A stretch of 55,959 nt of DNA from Parazoarcus communis SWub3 = DSM 12120 (GTDB lineage: Bacteria; Pseudomonadota; Gammaproteobacteria; Burkholderiales; Rhodocyclaceae): positions 1-55,959 of the forward strand of contig NZ_QKOE01000023.1 of the NCBI RefSeq assembly GCF_003226565.1, written 5' to 3'. The notes under the pieces were generated by a model. The model was not told the origin of the DNA. It was given only the letters and a program-made list of their open reading frames with translations, and ran no database searches. Below, one piece after another: positions 33,756 to 41,987 of the stretch (position 1 is its first letter; each line of letters opens with the position of its first letter). The translations under genes were made by a program, and so were the position numbers.

Positions 33756-34940
33756 ATGACCCTCACCCCCTTACCGCAGTCCGACTCCACAACCAACGCA
33801 CTCGCGGCATCCGACGCCCGTCTGTTGATCCTCGTCGCCACACGCAAGGGCGCATGGCTGTTTCATGGCGACCCGGCACGTCAGCGCTGGCGCGTGGATG
33901 GGCCGCATTTCCTCGGGCACATCGTCAGTCACGTTGTGCTCGACCCGCGTGACGGCTGCACCTTGCTGGCGGCCGTAAGTACCGGCCACCTGGGCCCGAC
34001 GCTGTTCCGATCCACCGATCTTGGCCAGCACTGGCAGGAGGCCAGACGCCCGCCCGCTTTCACGAGCACGACAGACGGCAGCGGCCGTGCCGTGCAGCAG
34101 ACCTTCTGGCTGACCCCCTGCCATGCCAACGAACCGGGGGTCTGGTATGCCGGTACCTCCCCGCAAGGGCTGTTCCGCTCTGAAGACGGCGGAGACACCT
34201 GGTCGCCCTGCTCCTGCATCAATGACGATCCCGAGTACCGCAAGTGGATGGGCACCGCCCAGGACGGCACCCCCGATGGTCCCAAGCTGCATTCCATCAT
34301 CGTTGATCCACGCGACCCCGCGCACCTGTACTTCGCCATGTCGGGCGGTGGGGTGCACGAATCCACCGACGGCGGGCGGACATTCACCCCATTGCTCAAG
34401 GGGCTGGAGGTCGTGGAAGGCTTCGACCTCGACGACCCGACCTATCATGACCCGCACTGCGTCCGCATGTGCCCGAGCCAGCCCGACCGGCTGTATCAAC
34501 AGAACCATTGCGGCATCTACCGCATCGACCGGCCGGCCGACACCTGGGTCCGCATCGGCCGCAACATGCCCGCCAGCGTCGGCGACATCGGCTTTCCGAT
34601 GGTGCTGCATCCACGCGACCCCGACACCGCCTGGGTGTTTCCGATGGACGGCAGCGGCGTCTGGCCCCGCACCAGCCCCGACGGGCGCCCTGCGGTCTGG
34701 GGAACACGCGACGGCGGGGAGCGCTGGCAAAGACTCGACGCCGGCCTGCCCGCCGAGCAGGCATGGTGGACAGTCAAGCGTCAGGCCATGTGTGCAGACA
34801 AGCTGGATCCAGTCGGTCTCTATTTCGGCACGACCAGTGGCGAACTGTGGGCCAGCGCGGACGAAGGGGGCCAGTGGTCCTGCATCGCGCGCCACCTTCC
34901 GGAAATATACGCAGTCGAAACCGCGTTGCTGACACCTTAG
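33756..34940 (+). CDS. BNR/YVTN-repeat beta-propeller protein (sialidase-like fold)
   Basis: A 394-aa protein from ATG 33756 (AGGAGA upstream). Repeated Asp-box/BNR units are visible: LFRSTDLGQHWQ, LFRSEDGGDTWS, VHESTDGGRTF, GTRDGGERWQ and ASADEGGQWS, enough for a multi-blade propeller. No signal peptide is seen, so it is probably cytoplasmic. It is followed 8 bp later by a MoaD/ThiS-like gene, a pairing I recognise as recurrent in proteobacteria. The catalytic residues of true sialidases are not evident; the function is unknown. Not obviously part of the XylS-type regulon because no boxes precede it. Confidence 0.85.
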   Translation: MTLTPLPQSDSTTNALAASDARLLILVATRKGAWLFHGDPARQRWRVDGPHFLGHIVSHVVLDPRDGCTLLAAVSTGHLGPTLFRSTDLGQHWQEARRPPAFTSTTDGSGRAVQQTFWLTPCHANEPGVWYAGTSPQGLFRSEDGGDTWSPCSCINDDPEYRKWMGTAQDGTPDGPKLHSIIVDPRDPAHLYFAMSGGGVHESTDGGRTFTPLLKGLEVVEGFDLDDPTYHDPHCVRMCPSQPDRLYQQNHCGIYRIDRPADTWVRIGRNMPASVGDIGFPMVLHPRDPDTAWVFPMDGSGVWPRTSPDGRPAVWGTRDGGERWQRLDAGLPAEQAWWTVKRQAMCADKLDPVGLYFGTTSGELWASADEGGQWSCIARHLPEIYAVETALLTP

Positions 34941-34948
34941 GCACGACG

Positions 34949-35209
34949 ATGGAGATCCTGATCCCGACGCCCTTGCGTGCGTACACGGCCGGACAAGGAC
35001 ATGTCCAGGCCGAAGGGGCGACCCTGTCCGCGCTCGTCGCCGACCTCGATCGCCAGTTTCCCGGCATCCGTTTCCGGATGATCGACGAACAGTGCCGGAT
35101 GCGCCCTCACATGCGCATCTTTTTGAATGGCAAGGGTGTTTTCGACCTGACTACGCCACTTCATGACGGCGATACCGTTGCCATCGTCCAGGCCTTGAGT
35201 GGCGGTTGA
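34949..35209 (+). CDS. MoaD/ThiS-family beta-grasp protein with C-terminal Gly-Gly
   Basis: An 86-aa ubiquitin-like protein ending in ALSGG. The diglycine is the site that is adenylated and thiocarboxylated in MoaD and ThiS. The HDGDTVAIVQALSGG ending is typical. It lies 8 bp after the BNR-propeller gene. It could donate sulfur or be conjugated to a partner, possibly the propeller protein; a role in molybdopterin synthesis for the padBCD-like enzyme is possible but not indicated by other moa genes here. Confidence 0.85.
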   Translation: MEILIPTPLRAYTAGQGHVQAEGATLSALVADLDRQFPGIRFRMIDEQCRMRPHMRIFLNGKGVFDLTTPLHDGDTVAIVQALSGG

Positions 35210-35270
35210 GCTCACACGGATGGAATGGAAGTGGGCGAGCTGAGAGAACCAGCAAACCGGTGACCCATAG

Positions 35271-35307
35271 GGTGGCGGCGGTGGCCATGGGCCGACCCGC
35301 CGCCACC
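35271..35307. other. Perfect 10-bp GC-rich hairpin
   Basis: GGTGGCGGCG (35271-35280) pairs with CGCCGCCACC (35298-35307) around a 17-nt loop. There is no T-run. It lies between the MoaD/ThiS-like gene and the DUF945 gene and may act as a transcript end. The rest of 35210-35442 shows nothing else of note. Confidence 0.45.
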
Positions 35308-35442
35308 CCTGCCGGAAGAACGCATGCACTCGTCAAGCGTGAACAAACGATCCAAGCCTGAAAACTAATCGGGATTATGCATACGGCCTGTGGCAGAATC
35401 CGTCGCCACGCTCCCGTAACGCTACTCCAGTTGGTGTCCTCC

Positions 35443-36846
35443 ATGAGTCATCCAGGCAAGACCCTGAAACGTGCCACCCTCGCCATCTCCGTCGCTGCAG
35501 CTGTCTGGCTGGGCGCCAGTGTCTACGGCTCAAGCCTTGCCGAGCAAGCCATCCGCGACTTCGCCGCCCGGCCGGTCTCCGAAACCGGACTCATCATTGG
35601 GCCCTTGCAGCATGATCGCGGCTGGCTGTCCTCATCCGGGCATTTCGGTGTGGCATTCGTCCAGGGGCCGGGCGACCAGCTTGCACCCGGACCGCTGATG
35701 GAAGTGCGCTACACACTGTCGCATCTGATCCTGCCCAACTCAAGATTGCGCGTCGAGTGGTCAGTGCAGCCAACAGGAGAGCTGGCCGACACCCTGACGC
35801 CGGTATTCGGTGACAGTCTTCAGATCAAAGGCACTGGCCGGCAGGGTCATGATGGCACCATGCATTCCGAATTCGGCACGTCCGACATCGTCGCTGACGA
35901 TGGTGAGACTCGGGTTGCCATCGGCCCGTCGACAGGCAGCGTCGTCGTCGCCGACAATACCTTGAAGCTGGACTGGCGCATCGGCAAGCTCGCAATGGCA
36001 AGCCCCGAGGATGATCTGGAGCTGACTGGCGCCACCATGGCGGTGAATCTGACCAATACCAGGATCGGCACCGGCACGACAGTGATCGAGGTTGAGCGCA
36101 TCGCCTCCTCGGCCATCGACCTGCAGGGTGTACGCCATGCAACCGAGGTTGTCGAGCGCGCCGACCGACTCGATGGCGTGGTACAGCACGGCCTGCGTGC
36201 TGGCGAAATCGCCGGTGTCAGCGTGCGCGACCTGAACCTCGACATCTCGCTGACCGGTCTGGACAAAGCCAGCCTGGAAACCCTGCACCGGGTGTTCAGC
36301 GATACGGCCGGTCTGCAGAACCTCAGCCCCGAAGACGACATCAGCTTCCGCAAGGCACTGACCACCTTGATCAACAGCGGTTTGTCGATTGGCATTACCC
36401 GGCTGACAGGCACAGTTGGACAGGGTGCGGTAGAGGGCCACCTGCAGATCGTCGCAGCCCCCGCCAACGTCCTGGATGGCCCGGTGTCGCTGGCCACGAC
36501 ATTGCGGGCAAACGGCGAACTGACGCTCAAGGACGGCACCCTCCCGCCCGAACAAGCCGCCATTGCCGTGGGCATGGGGCTGATGCAGCCTGTACCGGGC
36601 GCCCTCAAAGCGCAGTTCGACTATGCCCAGGGGGTGCTGCAAACCAACGGGCAGGCCGAAGGGGGTGCGGAGGTACTCGACACACTGGCCGAAGCCGATG
36701 CCATGCTGAACGTGTTTCTGAACACGTCGCTGATCGCGACCGACGACGAAGAGGTCGAGAAAGATGAAGAGGACTTCCCATTGATGGAGGAAGAGGCGCT
36801 CGCCCCCACACCGACCAGCCTGCCTGTTGGCGAATCAGAACGCTAA
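35443..36846 (+). CDS. DUF945 (YdgA-like) family protein
   Basis: A 467-aa protein from ATG 35443; the in-frame extension to 35377 lacks a good start context. One N-terminal membrane helix or uncleaved signal (about 8-28) is followed by the DUF945 pattern: FAARPVSETGLIIGPLQHDRGWLSSSGHFGVAF, then long alternating beta-rich segments. The C-terminus is acidic. Predicted to be anchored in the inner membrane with the bulk in the periplasm. Function of the family is unclear. Convergent with the second XylS-like regulator. Confidence 0.82.
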   Translation: MSHPGKTLKRATLAISVAAAVWLGASVYGSSLAEQAIRDFAARPVSETGLIIGPLQHDRGWLSSSGHFGVAFVQGPGDQLAPGPLMEVRYTLSHLILPNSRLRVEWSVQPTGELADTLTPVFGDSLQIKGTGRQGHDGTMHSEFGTSDIVADDGETRVAIGPSTGSVVVADNTLKLDWRIGKLAMASPEDDLELTGATMAVNLTNTRIGTGTTVIEVERIASSAIDLQGVRHATEVVERADRLDGVVQHGLRAGEIAGVSVRDLNLDISLTGLDKASLETLHRVFSDTAGLQNLSPEDDISFRKALTTLINSGLSIGITRLTGTVGQGAVEGHLQIVAAPANVLDGPVSLATTLRANGELTLKDGTLPPEQAAIAVGMGLMQPVPGALKAQFDYAQGVLQTNGQAEGGAEVLDTLAEADAMLNVFLNTSLIATDDEEVEKDEEDFPLMEEEALAPTPTSLPVGESER

Positions 36847-36942
36847 AGCTGGACCGGCGAAACATGAACTGGCGCTTCGGCCTGTATGGCGGTCACGCAT
36901 CCTCAGGGTGCGTTGTTTCTCCGGCTCAAACCTGTGCAAACT

Positions 36943-36974
36943 CACCGCTTGTGCGGTGTAGCACACCTGTGCTA
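36943..36974. terminator. Two back-to-back hairpins between convergent genes
   Basis: CACCGC-ttgt-GCGGTG (36943-36958) is followed without a gap by TAGCAC-acct-GTGCTA (36959-36974). Both have 6-bp stems and 4-nt loops. They lie between the DUF945 gene and the regulator gene and may terminate both transcripts, although no T-run follows. Confidence 0.45.
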
Positions 36975-37029
36975 TTCGAGTAGTGGAACACGGACTATCC
37001 CGAACAAATTGCGTGGAAAACAGAAGCCC

Positions 37030-38052
37030 TCACCCACGCGCCAAGGTTTCCGACGGACTCTCGCCAAAGCGCCGCTTGTAGGCTGCCGTGAAGTGGCCAA
37101 GGTGCGAGAAGCCCCAGCGCAGGGCTTCGCGGGTCACCGTGGTATTGCCATCGCACGCCCGCTGTAGCGATTCGTGCACCCGCTTCAGCCGAACCTCCTT
37201 CAGATACGCCATCGGCGTGGTATCGCGGAAGCGCCGGAACCCTGCAAACAGTGAGCGACTGCTGACGCCGGCGTGCTCGGCCAGGTCCACGATGGTCAGC
37301 GCCTCATCGGCATGTTCTTCGATGTACTGCTCAATTCGCTTGACGAAGGCAGGCGCGATCGACGGCGACTCACCACGCAGACGCTCGCTGTAGGTATTGG
37401 GCTGACACATCAGCAGCATCGAGATCAGCATCTGCTCGATCTGCGCCGCCAACAGGGGAGAACTCAGCGCCATTGCCCCGCCCGATTCATCGTCTTGCCC
37501 CGCCTCGGCAATCAACCATTGCACCGCGCGCATCCAGCGTTGCCCGGCCGTACTGTCCAGGCTCATGTCCAGACGGAAATCAATGGGGTCGCGCAGATCG
37601 TGGCCGAGATGCTGGATGCAATGGCGCTCCAGCACCGCGCTATCGATGCGGATGAAAAGTTTTTCGGTACCCGCGCGATGCTGCATGCTGACCGGGCGAT
37701 GGGGACTGATCACCGAAGCCACCCCTGGGTGAGAATCGATCAGCTCGTCGCCACTACGGATCCGCTCATGCCCACTCAAGGGCATCTGCACCAGCGTGAA
37801 GCCCTCAAGCCGTCCAGGCTCGATTGCAACATCGCCACCGTACGTCATCCGCCCGACGCCAATGCCACGCAAGCGACGGAAGCACATGCGGGCATCAAAA
37901 GCGCGACTCGAGCCCGCAAAATCAAGGCGGTGATCGCAGAACACGTCCGCCCCGCGGCGACGCGCCTCGTCCATGTCCTCGGTATGAAAAAGCGCATATC
38001 TGGACAGTAGCTCGCCGACAGCCGGCAAGGGTGCAAGTTTATCGACGTTCAT
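37030..38052 (-). CDS. XylS-like AraC-family regulator (paralogue 2)
   Basis: A 340-aa protein, paralogous along its whole length to the regulator at 26981-27997: shared blocks include VGRM(T/R)YG, LVQMPLSG, KLFIRID and the C-terminal ALRWGFSHLGHFTAAYKRRF with FGESPSETL. The double HTH is intact (LTIVDLAEHAGVSSRSLFAGF as the first helix pair). AGAGG precedes ATG 38052. It is divergent from the YCF48/RND/DUF1302/DUF1329 cluster, whose promoter has three XylS-type boxes. It is a strong candidate to bind these, alone or in competition with paralogue 1. Confidence 0.9.
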   Translation of the reverse strand: MNVDKLAPLPAVGELLSRYALFHTEDMDEARRRGADVFCDHRLDFAGSSRAFDARMCFRRLRGIGVGRMTYGGDVAIEPGRLEGFTLVQMPLSGHERIRSGDELIDSHPGVASVISPHRPVSMQHRAGTEKLFIRIDSAVLERHCIQHLGHDLRDPIDFRLDMSLDSTAGQRWMRAVQWLIAEAGQDDESGGAMALSSPLLAAQIEQMLISMLLMCQPNTYSERLRGESPSIAPAFVKRIEQYIEEHADEALTIVDLAEHAGVSSRSLFAGFRRFRDTTPMAYLKEVRLKRVHESLQRACDGNTTVTREALRWGFSHLGHFTAAYKRRFGESPSETLARG

Positions 38053-38427
38053 CGCAACGACCTCTTCGTTTTGAACCCAGCGGCCCCTCTCAAAGGGGGA
38101 TCAATGCCCGCGTACCCATGCACAACAACCGTGCATCAATGCGCCGATACGGTGCAGAAAAGTGCTTTTAGATCACTGACTTCGCTACATGCGGGGGGAC
38201 AAGCTCCCCGTACCCTCAAGCAGATTTTGTTTAAGCACAAACTGTTCCTAGTTAAATAAATTCGATGCATTTACATGTCTGAATGCAGACCGCGGATATC
38301 ACTTGCACGAATGGGATAAGGCGTGCGTTGAAGGGATAGTCCCGCAGGGAGCGAAGGCCTAGCTTTGCGGCTATGAACCGCCGTACCTAAAGGCGGCTAA
38401 ACGACGAGCCCAACGAGCCCCTTGCAA
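38053..38427. other. Divergent regulatory region of the envelope transport cluster
   Basis: 375 bp lie between regulator paralogue 2 and the YCF48-like gene. It holds an AT-richer stretch at about 38215-38270 and the triple box at 38284-38338, followed by a small dyad CGCC/GGCG at about 38383-38397 before the start codon. No gene is supported inside it. Confidence 0.6.
38284..38338 (+). promoter_or_regulatory. Three tandem XylS-type boxes at exact 20-bp steps
   Basis: TGCA-N6-GGATA (38284-38298), TGCA-N6-GGATA (38304-38318) and TGCG-N6-GGATA (38324-38338) are direct repeats starting every 20 bp. The first two are perfect matches to the XylS operator consensus. The last box ends 90 bp before ATG 38428. 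Most other promoters in the window carry only two boxes. Confidence 0.82.
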
Positions 38428-39516
38428 ATGGACAGAATCCCCGAAAACGTGACGCCGAAAAGTGCAATACCGGCCTCCTCCTCCGTAGTGCCCAAACGTG
38501 GCCTGGTTGGCGTGATGAGCGACACGATCATCATGCTGTTGCCATGGTCGATCATTGCCGCCTTGCTATGGGCAGCCTTCTTCATCAAGCCGCAGCCTGT
38601 CGGCGAGACCGTACGCCCGCCCGTGCTGGAGCGCCGAGACCAGTACTACGGGATTGCCAGCCATGGCGATAAAGGGCTCTGGCTCGCAGGGAGCGGAGGC
38701 AAGATCGTTGCCCTGAGCCCAAGCGGAGAGACCCGCCAGCTCGACACAGGTACCCGCAAGTCACTGCAGGACATCGCAGCCTGGGATGCCGGACGTGGTA
38801 TCGCAATCGGCAACGATGGCGTAATCATTACCACCGCCGACGGCGGCGAAACCTGGGTACAGATCACCGACGCCCCCCGCTCCGAGGTTGCAAACAAGCT
38901 GGTGCGGGTGAGGGTTGCCGCGGACGGTGTAGCCTGGGCTGTCGGCGAGATGGGCGCCCTGCTGCAATCGACCGACTACGGCCAGAAGTGGGAACGCCGC
39001 CGCCCTGAGCAGGACACCGCGTGGAACGATCTGGCTCTGCTGGGCGACGGACAGATCTGGGTCGTGGGTGAGTTTGGCCAGATGCTGCATTCCACGGACA
39101 ACGGCCAGACCTGGACCGAACACCAGGCTGATGTCGAAAGCTCCCTGATGGCCATCGCCTTTCGCGACCCGCTCAATGGCCTGGCAGTCGGCCTGGAAGG
39201 CGTGGTGCTGAGCACGCAGGACGGTGGTCAGACCTGGCAGACGATCGATAGCGGTGTCGCCGTCCACCTGTTTGACGTGGTCTGGGACGCTGCCCGCGGA
39301 CACTGGATCGTGGCCGGCGACCAGGGGCTCTGGCTCAACGCCGATGCCTCTGTCACCGACATCCGCCACGGCCAGCTCGACAGCCGCGACATGAGCTGGC
39401 ACACCCGCGCGCTACCCACTGCGGAGGGCACCTGGTTCGCCGGAGCCAACGTCGGCCTGTGGACTGGTGAGCAGTGGCGCCCCGTCAGCAACCCCACTAC
39501 ACCGCCCGCCGAGTAA
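38428..39516 (+). CDS. YCF48/Hcf136-like beta-propeller protein, membrane-anchored
   Basis: A 362-aa protein; ATG 38428 is taken over an in-frame TTG six bases earlier. One membrane helix (about 30-52) leads into a propeller of YCF48/BNR repeats (ITTADGGETWVQI, LQSTDYGQKWE, LHSTDNGQTWTEHQ, LSTQDGGQTWQTI). YCF48-like proteins next to RND genes are a recurring pairing, and the propeller probably assists the transporter in the periplasm. First gene of the cluster under the triple box; the RND gene follows after about 50 bp. Confidence 0.85.
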   Translation: MDRIPENVTPKSAIPASSSVVPKRGLVGVMSDTIIMLLPWSIIAALLWAAFFIKPQPVGETVRPPVLERRDQYYGIASHGDKGLWLAGSGGKIVALSPSGETRQLDTGTRKSLQDIAAWDAGRGIAIGNDGVIITTADGGETWVQITDAPRSEVANKLVRVRVAADGVAWAVGEMGALLQSTDYGQKWERRRPEQDTAWNDLALLGDGQIWVVGEFGQMLHSTDNGQTWTEHQADVESSLMAIAFRDPLNGLAVGLEGVVLSTQDGGQTWQTIDSGVAVHLFDVVWDAARGHWIVAGDQGLWLNADASVTDIRHGQLDSRDMSWHTRALPTAEGTWFAGANVGLWTGEQWRPVSNPTTPPAE

Positions 39517-39569
39517 GACACCCGGTCCTTGCCCTTTTTCTTGCATCTCATCCCTAGCGGACGCAACCC

Positions 39570-41936
39570 ATGATTGATCGATTCGGACAGTTCTGCATAC
39601 GTCAGCGCGCCTGGGTATTGGCGCTGATCTTCCTGACCACCCTGGTGCTCGGATTCTTTGCTCTGAAAGTGGACGTACGCACGGTGTTCGAGGACATGCT
39701 GCCCTCGAGCCATCCCTATGTAAAAACCCACGAGCGATTCAAGGACACTTTCGGCGGCTCGAACATGGTCACGATCATGGTCGAAGCCAGTGAAGGCGAC
39801 ATCTTCCAGCCCGAAGTGCTGGAGAAGGTGCGCGGCATCACCCTGGGTCTGCGCGAGGTTTCTGCAGTCAACCCCTTCCAGATCATCTCGCTGGCCAGCA
39901 AGAAGCTGAAGGAAGTGCGCGCCTCGACCGAAGGCATCGAAACCCGCCCGCTGATGTGGCCGGATGCCCCACGTACCGCCGAAGAGATCGCCGAACTGCG
40001 CGCCGCCGTGCTGCGCAACCCCCTGGTCTACGGCGCCTATGTATCACAGGACTTGAAAGCAGCACTGATCACGGTGGACTTCATCGATCGTGAGGTGGAC
40101 TACAGCAAGGTGTTCAACGAAGTTTCGGCCCTGATCGAACGCTTCGAAGACGACAAGGTGCAGGTCAGCATGGTGGGCGACCCCATCCTGTTCGGCTGGG
40201 TCAACCACTACCTGCCGGAGACGATGAAGATCATCGCCCTGGCAGTCGTCGTCACCCTGATGATGCTGTTCGTCATCCTGCGGACCTGGCGTAGCGTGTT
40301 GCTGCCGCTGGTGGCCGGTGCGGTCAGCGCGACCTGGGCGCTGGGCATGTGTGCGCTGCTGGGCATCACCTTCGAGCCCTTGGTGATCGTGGTGGCGATG
40401 CTGATCACCTCGCGCGCCGTGTCGCACGCAGTACAGATCATCAACCGCTTCAACGACGAGATCGTCAGCATCGAAAGCGGCCGCGAGACCTCGCGCGACG
40501 CCGCACTGGCCTCGATCCGTGACCTGCTGCGGCCGGGCATGCTGGGTGTGGTGTCGGACGCCGCCTGCATTGCGGTGGTGATCATGAGCCCGATCCCGAT
40601 GCTGCAGAAGCTGGCGCTGCTGGCCGTGGTGTGGGTCTCCACCCTGGTGGTCAGCGCGCTGCTGCTGACCCCCATCCTGCTGTCCTTCATCCGCCACCCG
40701 CACGGCTACGTGCATGGTCTGGACGTCACCCCGCTGCTGCGCCGGGTGCTCGACTTCGGCGTGTGGATGGGGACTTCCAGCTTCCGTTACGTGGTGGTGG
40801 GCTGCAGCGCGCTGGTGATCCTTGGCTCCGGTCTCTACGCCTTGAACCTGAAGATCGGTGACCCGTTGCCGGGCTCGCCCATCCTGTGGCCCGAATCGCG
40901 CTACAACCTGGACGCTGCGGCCATCAACCAGCGTTTTCAGGGCGTGGACCGGATGTTCATCGTGCTCGGCAAGGACGGTCACGAGGGCTACGTGAAAACC
41001 AGCGAAGCCTTGCTGGCGATGAACGCACTGCAGCGCTTCATCGAAGTGCAGCCGGAAGTGGGTGCTTCGGTGTCGATTGCCGACGTGCTGCCAGTGATGA
41101 ACCGCACCCTGCGCGAGGGCAACCCGCGCTACCTCGAGTTGAGCGATGACGAGGCGATCAATGGCAGCCTGATGGCAATCCTGGAGTCCGTCTCCGAGCC
41201 CGGCGACATGGATCGCTTTGTCGACGGCGACGCGTCAAACGGTGCGGTCACCCTGATGTTCCGCGACCGCCAGGGCGAGACCATCCGCACCGCAGTCGCA
41301 CGGATCAAGGAGTTCATCGCCGACAACCCGCTCGCCAACGGTCAGTGGCAACTGGCCGGCGGTGCCATTGGTGTGATCGCCGCGGTAAACGAAATCATCC
41401 TGTCGAGCCAGATCGAATCGATCGCCCTAGCCCTGGTGGTGCTGGTGGTGGTGTGCATGGTGACCTACCGCTCGTCGGTGGCCGGCATGTTGTTCATGTT
41501 GCCGGTGATCATTTCCAACACCCTCACCTTCAGCTTCATGGCGTGGAAGGGTATCGGCATGAACATCAACACCGTTCCGGTCGCCGCACTGGGCATTGGC
41601 CTGGGCGTGGATTATGCGGTGTACATCGCAGACCGCATCAAGGGCGAGTATGCCCGTGGCTGCACGGTGGACGAGGCGATCCGCAACGCACTGCATTCCT
41701 CCGGCATGGGGGTGGCGGTCACTGCCGGCGTGCTGATTGTCAGCACCCTGATCTGGTGGCTGTCCTCACTGCGCTTCCAGGCCGAAATGGGCCTGCTGAT
41801 GGCCATCTGGCTGTGCATCTCGGCGATGTCGGCACTGTTCGTGATGCCCGCAGTGATCAAGGTCTTCCGTCCCGCATTCATCTTCGGCAAGGCGCAAGGG
41901 GCGCCGCTGGCAAACGCCCGTCCTGCCCTGGCCTGA
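39570..41936 (+). CDS. RND/MMPL-family transporter
   Basis: A 788-aa inner-membrane protein with the two-fold RND layout: a first helix at about 13-33, a large periplasmic loop, a helix bundle at about 215-375, a further helix at about 405-430, a second loop and a C-terminal bundle at about 610-760. The segments GLGVDYAVYIADRIK and MVTYRSSVAGMLFMLPVIIS are typical of MMPL/HpnN-like members, which move lipids, hopanoids or other hydrophobic compounds. It lies between the YCF48-like gene and the DUF1302 and DUF1329 genes. Expected to drive substrate movement across the envelope by proton flux. Confidence 0.88.
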   Translation: MIDRFGQFCIRQRAWVLALIFLTTLVLGFFALKVDVRTVFEDMLPSSHPYVKTHERFKDTFGGSNMVTIMVEASEGDIFQPEVLEKVRGITLGLREVSAVNPFQIISLASKKLKEVRASTEGIETRPLMWPDAPRTAEEIAELRAAVLRNPLVYGAYVSQDLKAALITVDFIDREVDYSKVFNEVSALIERFEDDKVQVSMVGDPILFGWVNHYLPETMKIIALAVVVTLMMLFVILRTWRSVLLPLVAGAVSATWALGMCALLGITFEPLVIVVAMLITSRAVSHAVQIINRFNDEIVSIESGRETSRDAALASIRDLLRPGMLGVVSDAACIAVVIMSPIPMLQKLALLAVVWVSTLVVSALLLTPILLSFIRHPHGYVHGLDVTPLLRRVLDFGVWMGTSSFRYVVVGCSALVILGSGLYALNLKIGDPLPGSPILWPESRYNLDAAAINQRFQGVDRMFIVLGKDGHEGYVKTSEALLAMNALQRFIEVQPEVGASVSIADVLPVMNRTLREGNPRYLELSDDEAINGSLMAILESVSEPGDMDRFVDGDASNGAVTLMFRDRQGETIRTAVARIKEFIADNPLANGQWQLAGGAIGVIAAVNEIILSSQIESIALALVVLVVVCMVTYRSSVAGMLFMLPVIISNTLTFSFMAWKGIGMNINTVPVAALGIGLGVDYAVYIADRIKGEYARGCTVDEAIRNALHSSGMGVAVTAGVLIVSTLIWWLSSLRFQAEMGLLMAIWLCISAMSALFVMPAVIKVFRPAFIFGKAQGAPLANARPALA

Positions 41937-41987
41937 CAACGTTCATTTCACGCGCAGCACCTTTCCACCCAACTCAAGGGAGTCAGT

